Assembly: GCA_022360355.1 (NCBI GenBank)
Contig: JAKSCY010000618.1
Coordinates: 1 to 5,675, forward strand
Reading direction: 5' to 3'
Length of the DNA stretch: 5,675 nucleotides
Origin: Chlorobiales bacterium
GTDB lineage: Bacteria; Bacteroidota; Chlorobiia; Chlorobiales; Chlorobiaceae
Shown: piece by piece, positions 1-5,675 of the stretch
How the letters are laid out: each line of letters starts with the position of its first letter
How positions within the stretch are numbered: position 1 is the first letter of the stretch
Program-made: the position numbers and the translations under genes
The notes under the pieces: model-generated
Seen by the model: only the letters and a program-made list of their open reading frames with translations
Database searches by the model: none
Told to the model about the DNA's origin: nothing

Positions 1-538
<538 letters not shown>

Positions 539-625
539 TTATGCACTTATGATTGATTATGAACTACTACGAAACGTCCTCTTGAAAAAATTCATGCTGC
601 CACCCGGCAAAAAAACAGCCCCCTC

Positions 626-644
626 ATCGCCGATAACAGGCGAT
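626..644 (-). other. Stem-loop in the icd leader region
   Basis: ATCGCC (626-631) and GGCGAT (639-644) are perfect 6-bp inverted arms around a 7-nt loop. On the minus strand the next T-run starts about 9 nt beyond the stem, too far for a standard intrinsic terminator. If the promoter proposed at 653-679 is real, this hairpin sits at the 5' end of the icd mRNA, where it could act as a stabiliser. It may equally be chance. Confidence 0.3.
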
Positions 645-652
645 TTCAAAAT

Positions 653-679
653 TTCATATGCCATGCCGAAAACCGTCAA
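653..679 (-). promoter_or_regulatory. Possible sigma70-type promoter for icd
   Basis: On the minus strand a TTGACG box (674-679) is followed after 15 bp by TATGAA (653-658, four of six matches to TATAAT). It would give a leader of about 130 nt ahead of the icd ATG. The spacer is shorter than ideal. An alternative -10-like CATAAT lies at 556-561 but has no convincing -35 box. This is a pattern match only. Confidence 0.25.
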
Positions 680-690
680 GTCTTTGGCAG

Positions 691-709
691 AATAAAAACC
701 GGAAACGGT
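691..709 (-). terminator. Weak intrinsic terminator candidate after fabI
   Basis: Some 20 nt past the fabI stop, the minus strand reads ACCG-TTTC-CGGT followed by TTTTATT. The 4-bp stem (698-709) is short but G/C-rich and is directly followed by a T-rich tract (691-697). The position suits the end of the fabI transcript. The short stem makes strong termination doubtful. Confidence 0.4.
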
Positions 710-730
710 GTGTGTCGAGTCCCCGGCAGA

Positions 731-1612
731 TTATTTGGAGGGTGAAAAATCTTCCAGCCCGACCCTTTCAGCAAGCTCCTTGTCATGAAGAGCTTCATGG
801 GCAAGCCTGATCATGGGTATGGTTGCCCCCATGGAGCTGTAGCCCCCGTCATGAAAGAGATTCTGCATCGTCACCTTTCGTGTCAGATCACTCAGCAGGG
901 TAACGGCATACTCTGCACACTCTTCCGCCGAAGCGTTACCAAGCGGAGACATAAGGTCACTGTATTCGTGCATCTTTTCAAAACCTGGAATACCGCTTCC
1001 GGCCTTGGTGTACGTAGGGCTCTGTGAAATCGTGTTTATGCGGATACCGCGTTGTGCAAGGCGTGGCCCGTAACTTCTGACTATCGATTCAAGCAGCGAT
1101 TTGGCATCCCCCATATCGGAATAGGTCCAGTAGTTTCTCTGGGAAGCGATATAGGACAATGCCAGAATGCTTCCTCCGTCATTCAGTACATTGTTTTTCA
1201 AGGCATACGATACCAGCCGATGCAATGAAATCCCCGACACATTCAATGTCTTCATAAACCATTCGTAGTTCAGTTCCTCATAGGGAACCTGCTTGCGAAT
1301 GTTTTGCGACATTCCTATCGAATGAACGATAAAATCAACGGGACCCAGTTTCTCCTGAAGCTCCCTGAATGCATTATCAACATCCTCGTCCTTGCTCGCG
1401 TCGCACATGATAACAGGAGCATTACCACAAACCTCAGCTAACTCGTTTATGTTACCAAACCTCAATGCAGTAGCTATATTGGAAATTGCTATCTCGGCTC
1501 CTTCCCTGTAGGCATGCAAAGCAACCTGCCAGCCGATGCTGCTCTCATCCAGCGGGCCGAAAACAATCCCTTTCTTTCCTCTCAAAAGACCGTAATGCGC
1601 TTTATCAGGCAT
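731..1612 (-). CDS. fabI: Enoyl-[acyl-carrier-protein] reductase (FabI, Bacteroidetes/Chlorobi subtype)
   Basis: Catalyses the last, NAD(P)H-dependent step of each type II fatty-acid elongation cycle, reducing trans-2-enoyl-ACP to acyl-ACP in the cytoplasm. The 293-residue protein is a short-chain dehydrogenase fold. The nucleotide-binding segment GPLDESSIGW is at residues 19-28, with REGAE following at 36-40. The HSIG strand motif is at 97-100. SY at 153-154 precedes the catalytic pair Y164 and K171, spaced Y-x6-K as in FabI rather than Y-x3-K as in FabG. ISQSPTYTKAGSG at 195-207 is the substrate-loop region, and HDGGYSS at 254-260 closes the fold. It is about 30 residues longer than E. coli FabI and resembles the Bacteroidetes form in segments such as SPLGNASAEECA and KVTMQNLFHDGG. 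The ATG at 1610-1612 fits the family N-terminus, though no good Shine-Dalgarno is visible. It lies 162 bp after the ATPase gene and may have its own promoter. Confidence 0.95.
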   Translation of the reverse strand: MPDKAHYGLLRGKKGIVFGPLDESSIGWQVALHAYREGAEIAISNIATALRFGNINELAEVCGNAPVIMCDASKDEDVDNAFRELQEKLGPVDFIVHSIGMSQNIRKQVPYEELNYEWFMKTLNVSGISLHRLVSYALKNNVLNDGGSILALSYIASQRNYWTYSDMGDAKSLLESIVRSYGPRLAQRGIRINTISQSPTYTKAGSGIPGFEKMHEYSDLMSPLGNASAEECAEYAVTLLSDLTRKVTMQNLFHDGGYSSMGATIPMIRLAHEALHDKELAERVGLEDFSPSK

Positions 1613-1774
1613 GTTATAAGCTGATTCTTTTAACAGTTATCCGGGGCGAAAACCACCTGCAAAATTAACATTTTAAAAGGAGAAGATACAAAGAATACAA
1701 CCAAATGCACAATGTATCACCAAGAAAACTTGCTTTAGGACGCCTCTTTTAATTGCCGTGAGCGACCTGAACCT

Positions 1775-3076
1775 TTAGAATTTCATTTTCCTCAACGAGC
1801 GAAGCTTGTTCAGCACGTTCTTGTTCACGTTCAGTTCCATCTCTTCCTTATCAACGGGAACCTCCCTGAACAGCAACCTCAACAGATCGTCCTCCCGGAC
1901 ATATTTTTCCATTTCCAGACTGTAGAGCGCCCTCGGAAGCGTAATGATACGCTGAGCACGGTCAACAGTTACAACAATATCGGTACCCATCCGCTTCACC
2001 TCGACATTTTCCGCTTCTTTCAGAAACGGGATACGAATACAGAGTATTTCAAGATGCTCTTCGCCGTGCGCGCTTTCTTTGGACTCGATCCAGAAATTTT
2101 TTCCTGAATAATAAACCTTGTCAGGAGACTTGTCGCCAAAGACCAGCTTACTGACTTCATGGAGCGCGTCCGGACCTATCGGCTCGGTACGCTGCAGCTG
2201 ACAGCGAAAAACCGGTGTCGGATAGAATGAGTTATCGATTTCCATCAGATATTTGCTGTGCAGGTCTGCCCAGAACTCGAAATACTCACCCACCGTCTTC
2301 GATGTCGGCAGAATCTTGTTGATAACGATACCGTCAATATTGATCCCGTACAGATGAACGAAGGTGTATGCTCTTTTTGTTTCGAGAATCGAAAGTTTTT
2401 CAGGGTTGAGAACAAGCCGAAAAGTAACTTCCGGCCCAAGAATGAATTTATTGATATCCTCCATCTGTTTCAGCAGGACATTGACCTCATTGAAAAACTC
2501 TTCATCAGGAATTGAGTTTTTGCCCATAGGGCGCGCAAGAGAAGACATACTTTTGTACAACTTGAAAAACTGTTTGCCCATGTTGCCCCCGATTATAATT
2601 TCAGGATAGGCAAGCAGTCTGAGCGTATTACCTGTTGGAGATGTATCAAGCACAACGGCATCCCATTTGCCGGACTGTGCCTCGTCAACCAGTCTGCTCA
2701 ACGCAAAGATTTCATCGAGCCCCGGTTGTGTCGTCAGCTCGGAAGCCATGCCGCTGTCGATTCCCTGGTTCTGGTAAGACGAAGAGACAAATTTCTGAAA
2801 CCCGGACATGTTTTTCTTCAGCTCATGGATGGTATCGACTTCAAGACCATACAAATTTTGCTCGATCTTTTGGGGTTCGTTCCTGCTTATAGGAGTGTTG
2901 AAGACATCCGAGAGTGAATGAGCGGGATCGGAAGACATGATAAGCACCCGTTTATTTTTTCTCGCCAAAGCAACAGCCGTGGATGAAGAAATAGTGGTTT
3001 TACCCGTTCCCCCTTTGCCGGAATAAATAATTACCCGTGGTTGTGACCGACCCTCTTCGAGATCCCTGGACAACAT
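1775..3076 (-). CDS. ArsA/Get3-family ATPase with C-terminal alpha-crystallin (HSP20)-like domain; Get3d-like
   Basis: Soluble deviant-Walker ATPase of the SIMIBI class, 433 residues, with a single ATPase unit rather than the duplicated form of classic arsenite pumps. Visible motifs are the deviant P-loop SGKGGTGKTT at 19-28 with signature K21, switch I DPAHSLSDVF at 50-59 with the likely catalytic D57, switch II DTSPTGNTLRLL at 144-155, and the base-recognition stretch VINKILP at 251-257. Residues of about 160-215 are rich in Met, Phe and Leu, where Get3 forms its client-binding groove. Residues 341-403 look like the ArsA HSP20-like domain, with the typical ITLPRAL at 38-44 of that segment, and the last 16 residues are basic. 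There is no CxxC zinc pair and no arsR, arsB or arsD nearby, so an arsenic role is unlikely. The architecture matches the Get3d type described from cyanobacteria and plastids. Client and function are unknown. Switch II has Asn150 where Get3/ArsA usually has His. It lies 73 bp after aat. Confidence 0.92.
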   Translation of the reverse strand: MLSRDLEEGRSQPRVIIYSGKGGTGKTTISSSTAVALARKNKRVLIMSSDPAHSLSDVFNTPISRNEPQKIEQNLYGLEVDTIHELKKNMSGFQKFVSSSYQNQGIDSGMASELTTQPGLDEIFALSRLVDEAQSGKWDAVVLDTSPTGNTLRLLAYPEIIIGGNMGKQFFKLYKSMSSLARPMGKNSIPDEEFFNEVNVLLKQMEDINKFILGPEVTFRLVLNPEKLSILETKRAYTFVHLYGINIDGIVINKILPTSKTVGEYFEFWADLHSKYLMEIDNSFYPTPVFRCQLQRTEPIGPDALHEVSKLVFGDKSPDKVYYSGKNFWIESKESAHGEEHLEILCIRIPFLKEAENVEVKRMGTDIVVTVDRAQRIITLPRALYSLEMEKYVREDDLLRLLFREVPVDKEEMELNVNKNVLNKLRSLRKMKF

Positions 3077-3085
3077 AGATTTTTT

Positions 3086-3090
3086 CTCCT
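3086..3090 (-). promoter_or_regulatory. Shine-Dalgarno site of the ArsA/Get3-type ATPase gene
   Basis: AGGAG on the minus strand, 9 nt ahead of the ATG at 3074-3076. It is the clearest ribosome binding site in the window and supports the chosen start. Other genes here have weak or no such site. Confidence 0.75.
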
Positions 3091-3149
3091 GTTTTAATCC
3101 GAAATTCCCTTTGGCAGGTTTAGAGCACTAAAAGTACCATTTTCCAGCT

Positions 3150-3734
3150 TCATATAAAATGGATCTTTCTCCTCAACGCATGGCGCAGAAGCTCCATATA
3201 CTCTGCATGATCAACTTCCACAGCGCCAAGACGACCAAGGTGGGGATTCATGATCTGAGCGTCAAGAAGCTCGTAACCCTTTTTTTTAAGATGAACTACC
3301 AGGCTATCAAAAGCCACTTTGGAAGCATTGGAAATGTTGTAGAACATGGACTCGCCGAAAAAAGCCCCTCCAATTGCAAGCCCGTACAAACCACCGGCGA
3401 GCTCATTCCCGCAGTAACATTCAACACTGTGCGCAAGTCCTTCTTCGTGAAGCTCCGTGTACACCGCAATAATCTCTTCTGATATCCATGTTTGCGATTC
3501 TTCTTGACGTGGAGTGGCACAGCTGCGGATGACTTTTTCGAAATTGCGGTTAAAACAAACGTCGAACGTCCCCTTTCTGACCAGACTTCTGACAATCCGG
3601 GATGCACGGTAGCTGTCAAGAGGAATGATCGCCCGCCGGTGCGGCTGACACCAGTAAACTTTCCCGTCTTCCGGGTTGGCCATAGGGAAATAGCCCTGAA
3701 GATATGCCCGGACGACTTCATCAAGCCTCAACAT
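3150..3734 (-). CDS. aat: Leucyl/phenylalanyl-tRNA--protein transferase
   Basis: Transfers Leu or Phe from charged tRNA to N-terminal Arg or Lys of proteins, marking them for ClpS/ClpAP-type degradation (bacterial N-end rule), in the cytoplasm. The 194-residue protein carries the family signatures: GYFPM at 14-18, the YWCQPHRRAIIPL strand at 27-39, TWI at 82-84, YTELHEEGLAHSVE at 92-105, GGLYGLAIGGAFFGESMF at 114-131, and DAQIMNPHLGRLGA from 158. E128 and D158 correspond in spacing to the catalytic-site E156 and D186 of E. coli Aat. It is shorter than E. coli Aat (about 234 residues), mainly at the N-terminus; the compact form starting close to GYFPM is common outside Proteobacteria. A G-rich GGGGGA lies just before the ATG at 3732-3734. 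Only 18 bp separate it from the upstream glycosyltransferase gene, which implies co-transcription. Confidence 0.96.
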   Translation of the reverse strand: MLRLDEVVRAYLQGYFPMANPEDGKVYWCQPHRRAIIPLDSYRASRIVRSLVRKGTFDVCFNRNFEKVIRSCATPRQEESQTWISEEIIAVYTELHEEGLAHSVECYCGNELAGGLYGLAIGGAFFGESMFYNISNASKVAFDSLVVHLKKKGYELLDAQIMNPHLGRLGAVEVDHAEYMELLRHALRRKIHFI

Positions 3735-3752
3735 GTTTCCCCCGGACCATTC

Positions 3753-4793
3753 TTAACTATCAATCAGGCAGTCCGCCCACGCAGCCTCAACATATTCAGG
3801 CAAATCATCCCACTGCCCTTTCGTGATCCATTCGGCAATATAGTTCACGGTTTTGCTGAACCCCATGGGACTTCTGTCCGGCTTGAGCAGCCAGTCTTTG
3901 AGAACGTCTCCATCAAGCGAATGCATGGTCATGCCGAGTGAAAGCTCTTCGACCGCCAGTGCATTTGACTCCTGTTCAATCTGACCGTCAAGAGGTCTCA
4001 CAAGCAGTTTTTTCCCCAGATGCAATGCCTCACCCGGCAGTTCGAACCCTGCATTGCAGACAACTCCTGTACTCTCCTGAAGGTCCCGGAGAAAACCTTC
4101 ACGTGAATACCCTCTGTATCGCAGATGACCATCATCACGATCGTCCCTGACTTTTCCGTATATATAGAACTCATGATTGTCAAAAGGAACAAGAAGTCTG
4201 GATACATCCTCAACCTCTTCAAAAGGGAGATAGACAAGCACCTTGTTCTCTTTTGGTTTGACATTCCCGGCATCATAAAGGCTCTGGGGAATTACAGGAG
4301 GAAATACAGGCTCGTTAAAATGATGCCAGTGGAGACCAGCGTTGTATTGTGCCGGAGCAAAGTTCAGCAAGGTGTAGCGCTCAAACACGTTCCCCCTGGC
4401 CATGGGAACATGATAGCAGAAAGCGTACTGGTGACCGAACCCCATAGATGGAATATTCTTTATCCTTGCCGCCATAGCGGTTACCGGCTCGAAATCGGTA
4501 ATGACAAGGTCAACCCCGTTTACATCCAGCGTAAACACATCCGACATAAGCCGCCCCAGATCGAGCTGGAACATGGTTTCGATGTAGTTCATCTTTCCGC
4601 GATAGGTTACCAGCGTAAGACCTTTCAACACCCTGTAAGGAGAAAAAACCTCGATTTCTTTCAGTTCTTCCTCTTTTCGTCCGCTGATTATTACCTCAAC
4701 TTCGTGCCCCGAATCGCGCAGTCTGGTTACCAGTTCCCTGCTCCGGCTGATATGACCGTTTCCCGTTCCCTGAACGCCAAAAAGGATTTTCAT
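3753..4793 (-). CDS. GT-B fold glycosyltransferase, MJ1255-like family
   Basis: A 346-residue probable nucleotide-sugar glycosyltransferase of two Rossmann-like halves. The N-terminus FGVQGTGNGHISRSREL (residues 5-21) is the Gly-rich first loop seen in MurG-like and MJ1255-like enzymes. The C-terminal half has CNAGFELPGEALHLGKKLL (246-264) followed by DGQIEQESNA (269-278), the usual donor-sugar-nucleotide binding signature. No signal peptide or transmembrane helix is seen, so it probably works at the cytoplasmic face of the membrane. Donor and acceptor cannot be told from the sequence; a glycolipid or envelope polysaccharide is plausible. The start at 4791-4793 leads straight into the first beta strand and so fits the fold, but no Shine-Dalgarno is visible. 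It is the first gene after a 452-bp repeat-rich gap and is followed after 18 bp by aat. The family assignment is firm at the level of fold and motifs, weak at the level of substrate. Confidence 0.85.
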   Translation of the reverse strand: MKILFGVQGTGNGHISRSRELVTRLRDSGHEVEVIISGRKEEELKEIEVFSPYRVLKGLTLVTYRGKMNYIETMFQLDLGRLMSDVFTLDVNGVDLVITDFEPVTAMAARIKNIPSMGFGHQYAFCYHVPMARGNVFERYTLLNFAPAQYNAGLHWHHFNEPVFPPVIPQSLYDAGNVKPKENKVLVYLPFEEVEDVSRLLVPFDNHEFYIYGKVRDDRDDGHLRYRGYSREGFLRDLQESTGVVCNAGFELPGEALHLGKKLLVRPLDGQIEQESNALAVEELSLGMTMHSLDGDVLKDWLLKPDRSPMGFSKTVNYIAEWITKGQWDDLPEYVEAAWADCLIDS

Positions 4794-4832
4794 GCTGCAG
4801 AATCTTTGCTACGTTGAGCGATCGATCCCAAG

Positions 4833-4860
4833 TTTAATGTTTAATGTTCACTTCTTTCTG
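4833..4860. repeat. Heptamer tandem repeat TTTAATG
   Basis: Two exact copies of TTTAATG (4833-4839 and 4840-4846), then two looser heptamers TTCACTT and CTTTCTG in the same phase. It lies 40 bp ahead of the glycosyltransferase start, so it would be part of that gene's leader or promoter area. Confidence 0.55.
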
Positions 4861-4912
4861 TTATCCCGATCCCGGTTACAAATACTGCCACATATCTTAT
4901 CACCACCGTACA

Positions 4913-4930
4913 GGCGAAAAATTTTTCGCC
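4913..4930. repeat. Perfect 18-bp palindrome
   Basis: GGCGAAAAATTTTTCGCC is a perfect inverted repeat with no unpaired centre. In RNA it would fold to a 7-bp stem with an AAUU loop on either strand. It could be an operator-like site for a dimeric protein or a terminator-type hairpin. It lies about 120 bp ahead of the glycosyltransferase ATG. Confidence 0.7.
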
Positions 4931-4942
4931 CCCCTTGCGAAA
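4917..4942 (-). terminator. Intrinsic terminator candidate overlapping the palindrome
   Basis: On the minus strand TTTCGC (4937-4942) and GCGAAA (4924-4929) form a 6-bp stem around AAGGGGG, followed by AATTTTT (4917-4923). This is terminator-like and could end the helicase transcript. Its 3' arm is also part of the palindrome at 4913-4930, so the two hairpins exclude each other. Confidence 0.35.
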
Positions 4943-4992
4943 TACCTATTTCCCATTCCATGCGTTTTTGCCTCTTGCTAACCAGCCATTTG

Positions 4993-5041
4993 GCTATCCA
5001 GCTATCCAACCTGCATAACACATAGCACGTAACACACTCCC
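4993..5041. repeat. Octamer and heptamer tandem repeats
   Basis: Two exact copies of GCTATCCA (4993-5000, 5001-5008) are followed by in-phase heptamers CATAACA (5014-5020), CATAGCA (5021-5027), CGTAACA (5028-5034) and the looser CACTCCC (5035-5041). The unit changes within a few bases. Confidence 0.6.
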
Positions 5042-5122
5042 TTAGAATCCCTTTGCCCCGTCCTGAAATAGTTGACAGTTTTTAAGCTGTACACACCTCC
5101 GTTTTGCGTAAAGAAACACATT

Positions 5123-5194
5123 CGATTCCGATCCCGATAGTGACCCCGATTTCCGATCTTTCTTCTTTCGGTGTTCGCCATCGGAATCGGTATC
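5123..5194. repeat. CGATNN hexamer repeats with an inverted copy
   Basis: Five hexamers in phase, CGATTC, CGATCC, CGATAG, TGACCC and CGATTT (5123-5152), then CGATCT shifted by one base. The reverse complement of CGATTCCGAT (5123-5132) recurs exactly at 5180-5189, and the extended arms 5124-5138 and 5180-5194 agree at 13 of 15 positions. A related CCGATCCCG also occurs at 4866-4874. Confidence 0.6.
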
Positions 5195-5200
5195 TCTCAT

Positions 5201-5242
5201 TGCCAACCGCAGACTGAAGACTGCCAACTTGTGAATTGCCGG
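5201..5242. repeat. TGCCAAC-type heptamer repeats
   Basis: Six consecutive heptamers in phase: TGCCAAC, CGCAGAC, TGAAGAC, TGCCAAC, TTGTGAA, TTGCCGG. The two identical TGCCAAC units are exactly 21 bp apart, three repeat periods. The array stops a few bases from the helicase stop codon. Confidence 0.65.
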
Positions 5243-5245
5243 CTT

Positions 5246-5675
5246 TCATTCAATGGTAAGATTGGCATACTGGACCATAAGCGTTTTCTCACCGGCATTT
5301 CTGAACTTGATTTTTGCCTTCTGGTGCTCGCCGCTCCCCTGAACAGCCTGAACAATGCCGGGGCCGAACATGGCATGATGCACCCTCATCCCCGACTCCA
5401 ACCCGGGAAATCTCTCCTGCTGGTCACTTTTTTCACCACCGCCTGAAAGCGATGAAGGTACAGAAGCTTTGCCGTTATAGTGACGAATGGTTTGTTTCTC
5501 TCCGGGAGAACCTGCCGTTTCTTGTTTTCTTCCACCTTCCGTAACAAGAATATCGCTGTCAACCTCATCGATGAACATGGATTTCATACACATCTGGGGT
5601 TGACCGTAATAGTATCGACTCTTGGCCCAGGAAAGAAAAACTTTCTGCTTTGCTCTTGTTACTGCAACGTAGAAC
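5246..5675 (-). CDS. PcrA/UvrD-type superfamily 1 DNA helicase, C-terminal part (cut by window edge)
   Basis: ATP-dependent 3'-5' DNA helicase of nucleotide excision and replication-fork repair. Only the last 142 residues are visible; the frame runs open to the window edge, with no start. The visible part opens with FYVAVTRAKQKVFLSWAKSR, which is helicase motif VI (consensus VxxTRA, with the ATP-contacting Arg), followed by YYYGQPQ as in PcrA/UvrD. About 60 polar, low-complexity linker residues follow. The end, GMRVHHAMFGPGIVQAVQGSG and on to GEKTLMVQYANL, is the C-terminal Tudor-like domain that in PcrA and UvrD contacts RNA polymerase. The stop is TGA at 5246-5248. The Tudor-like tail favours PcrA/UvrD over Rep or RecB, but the two names cannot be separated here. 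The next gene on the strand starts 452 bp further on. Confidence 0.93.
   Translation of the reverse strand, partial: FYVAVTRAKQKVFLSWAKSRYYYGQPQMCMKSMFIDEVDSDILVTEGGRKQETAGSPGEKQTIRHYNGKASVPSSLSGGGEKSDQQERFPGLESGMRVHHAMFGPGIVQAVQGSGEHQKAKIKFRNAGEKTLMVQYANLTIE

Larger units (their letters stand above)
4794..5245. repeat. Non-coding region made of degenerate short tandem repeats (STRR-like mosaic)
   Basis: No credible gene lies in these 452 bp between the helicase and the glycosyltransferase. Instead several blocks of 6-8 bp tandem repeats follow each other, each with a different unit: TTTAATG twice near 4833, GCTATCCA twice at 4993-5008, CATAACA/CATAGCA/CGTAACA at 5014-5034, CGATNN hexamers at 5123-5152, and TGCCAAC-type heptamers at 5201-5242. 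The style recalls the short tandemly repeated repetitive (STRR) sequences of cyanobacteria; I believe similar stretches occur in Chlorobi genomes. A perfect palindrome (4913-4930) is embedded. No convincing promoter for the glycosyltransferase was found by eye. Confidence 0.7.

Noticed and set aside
1723..1734. CAAG-TTTT-CTTG hairpin after the ATPase gene as a terminator
   Set aside because: The stem is only 4 bp and is not followed by a T-run on the minus strand.
1775..3076. Arsenite-efflux ATPase (arsA of an ars operon)
   Set aside because: There is one ATPase unit only, an added HSP20-like domain, and no ars partners in the window; a Get3-type role fits better.
3296..3724. 142-codon minus-strand open frame
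   Set aside because: It is a shifted frame within aat; the aat frame carries all the family signatures.
3492..3941. 149-codon open frame on the plus strand spanning the aat/glycosyltransferase junction
   Set aside because: It overlaps two well-supported minus-strand genes and its translation has no recognisable motif.
4125..4817. 230-codon open frame on the plus strand
   Set aside because: It lies antisense inside the glycosyltransferase gene, whose product has clear family motifs; the plus-strand product resembles no known family and has no ribosome binding site context.
4792..5025. 77-codon plus-strand open frame in the repeat-rich gap
   Set aside because: It is built from repeat DNA, has no ribosome binding site and no family resemblance.
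4993..5041. Possible CRISPR array
   Set aside because: The repeat units are only 7-8 bp, directly adjacent and degenerate, with no spacers and no cas genes nearby.
5072..5094. Plus-strand promoter starting with a perfect TTGACA
   Set aside because: No -10 box lies at a suitable distance and there is no plus-strand gene downstream.
5042..5227. 61-codon minus-strand open frame in the gap after the helicase
   Set aside because: Its composition is explained by the hexamer and heptamer repeats it crosses; it has no motif and no convincing start signal.

Overview
The window reads as a chromosomal segment from a green sulfur bacterium (Chlorobiaceae). This is inferred from the combination of genes: a monomeric NADP-dependent isocitrate dehydrogenase (the enzyme type characterised in Chlorobium limicola, where it serves the reductive TCA cycle), a FabI of the Bacteroidetes/Chlorobi subtype, a Get3/ArsA-family ATPase with a C-terminal alpha-crystallin-like domain, and an intergenic region built of degenerate heptanucleotide and hexanucleotide tandem repeats. 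Genus and species cannot be fixed from the sequence alone.

All six protein genes lie on the minus strand, so transcription runs from high to low coordinates. In transcription order they are: the C-terminal end of a PcrA/UvrD-type helicase (5675-5246, cut by the window edge); a 452-bp non-coding stretch full of short tandem repeats and a perfect 18-bp palindrome (4794-5245); an MJ1255-like GT-B glycosyltransferase (4793-3753); aat, leucyl/phenylalanyl-tRNA--protein transferase (3734-3150); the ArsA/Get3-type ATPase (3076-1775); fabI (1612-731); and the first 171 codons of monomeric isocitrate dehydrogenase (514-1, cut by the window edge).

The glycosyltransferase and aat are 18 bp apart, and aat and the ATPase 73 bp apart with no terminator seen, so these three probably share a transcript. 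fabI follows after 162 bp and may have its own promoter. The 216-bp gap before icd holds a weak terminator-like hairpin just after fabI and a possible promoter, so icd is probably a separate unit. The genes do not form one pathway: they cover DNA repair, envelope or glycolipid glycosylation, N-end-rule tagging, a targeting-type ATPase, fatty-acid elongation and carbon fixation. No mobile element, CRISPR array, tRNA or rRNA was seen, and no clearly new multi-gene system. The points most worth a second look are the repeat mosaic at 4794-5245, the alternative hairpins inside it, and the Get3d-like ATPase.
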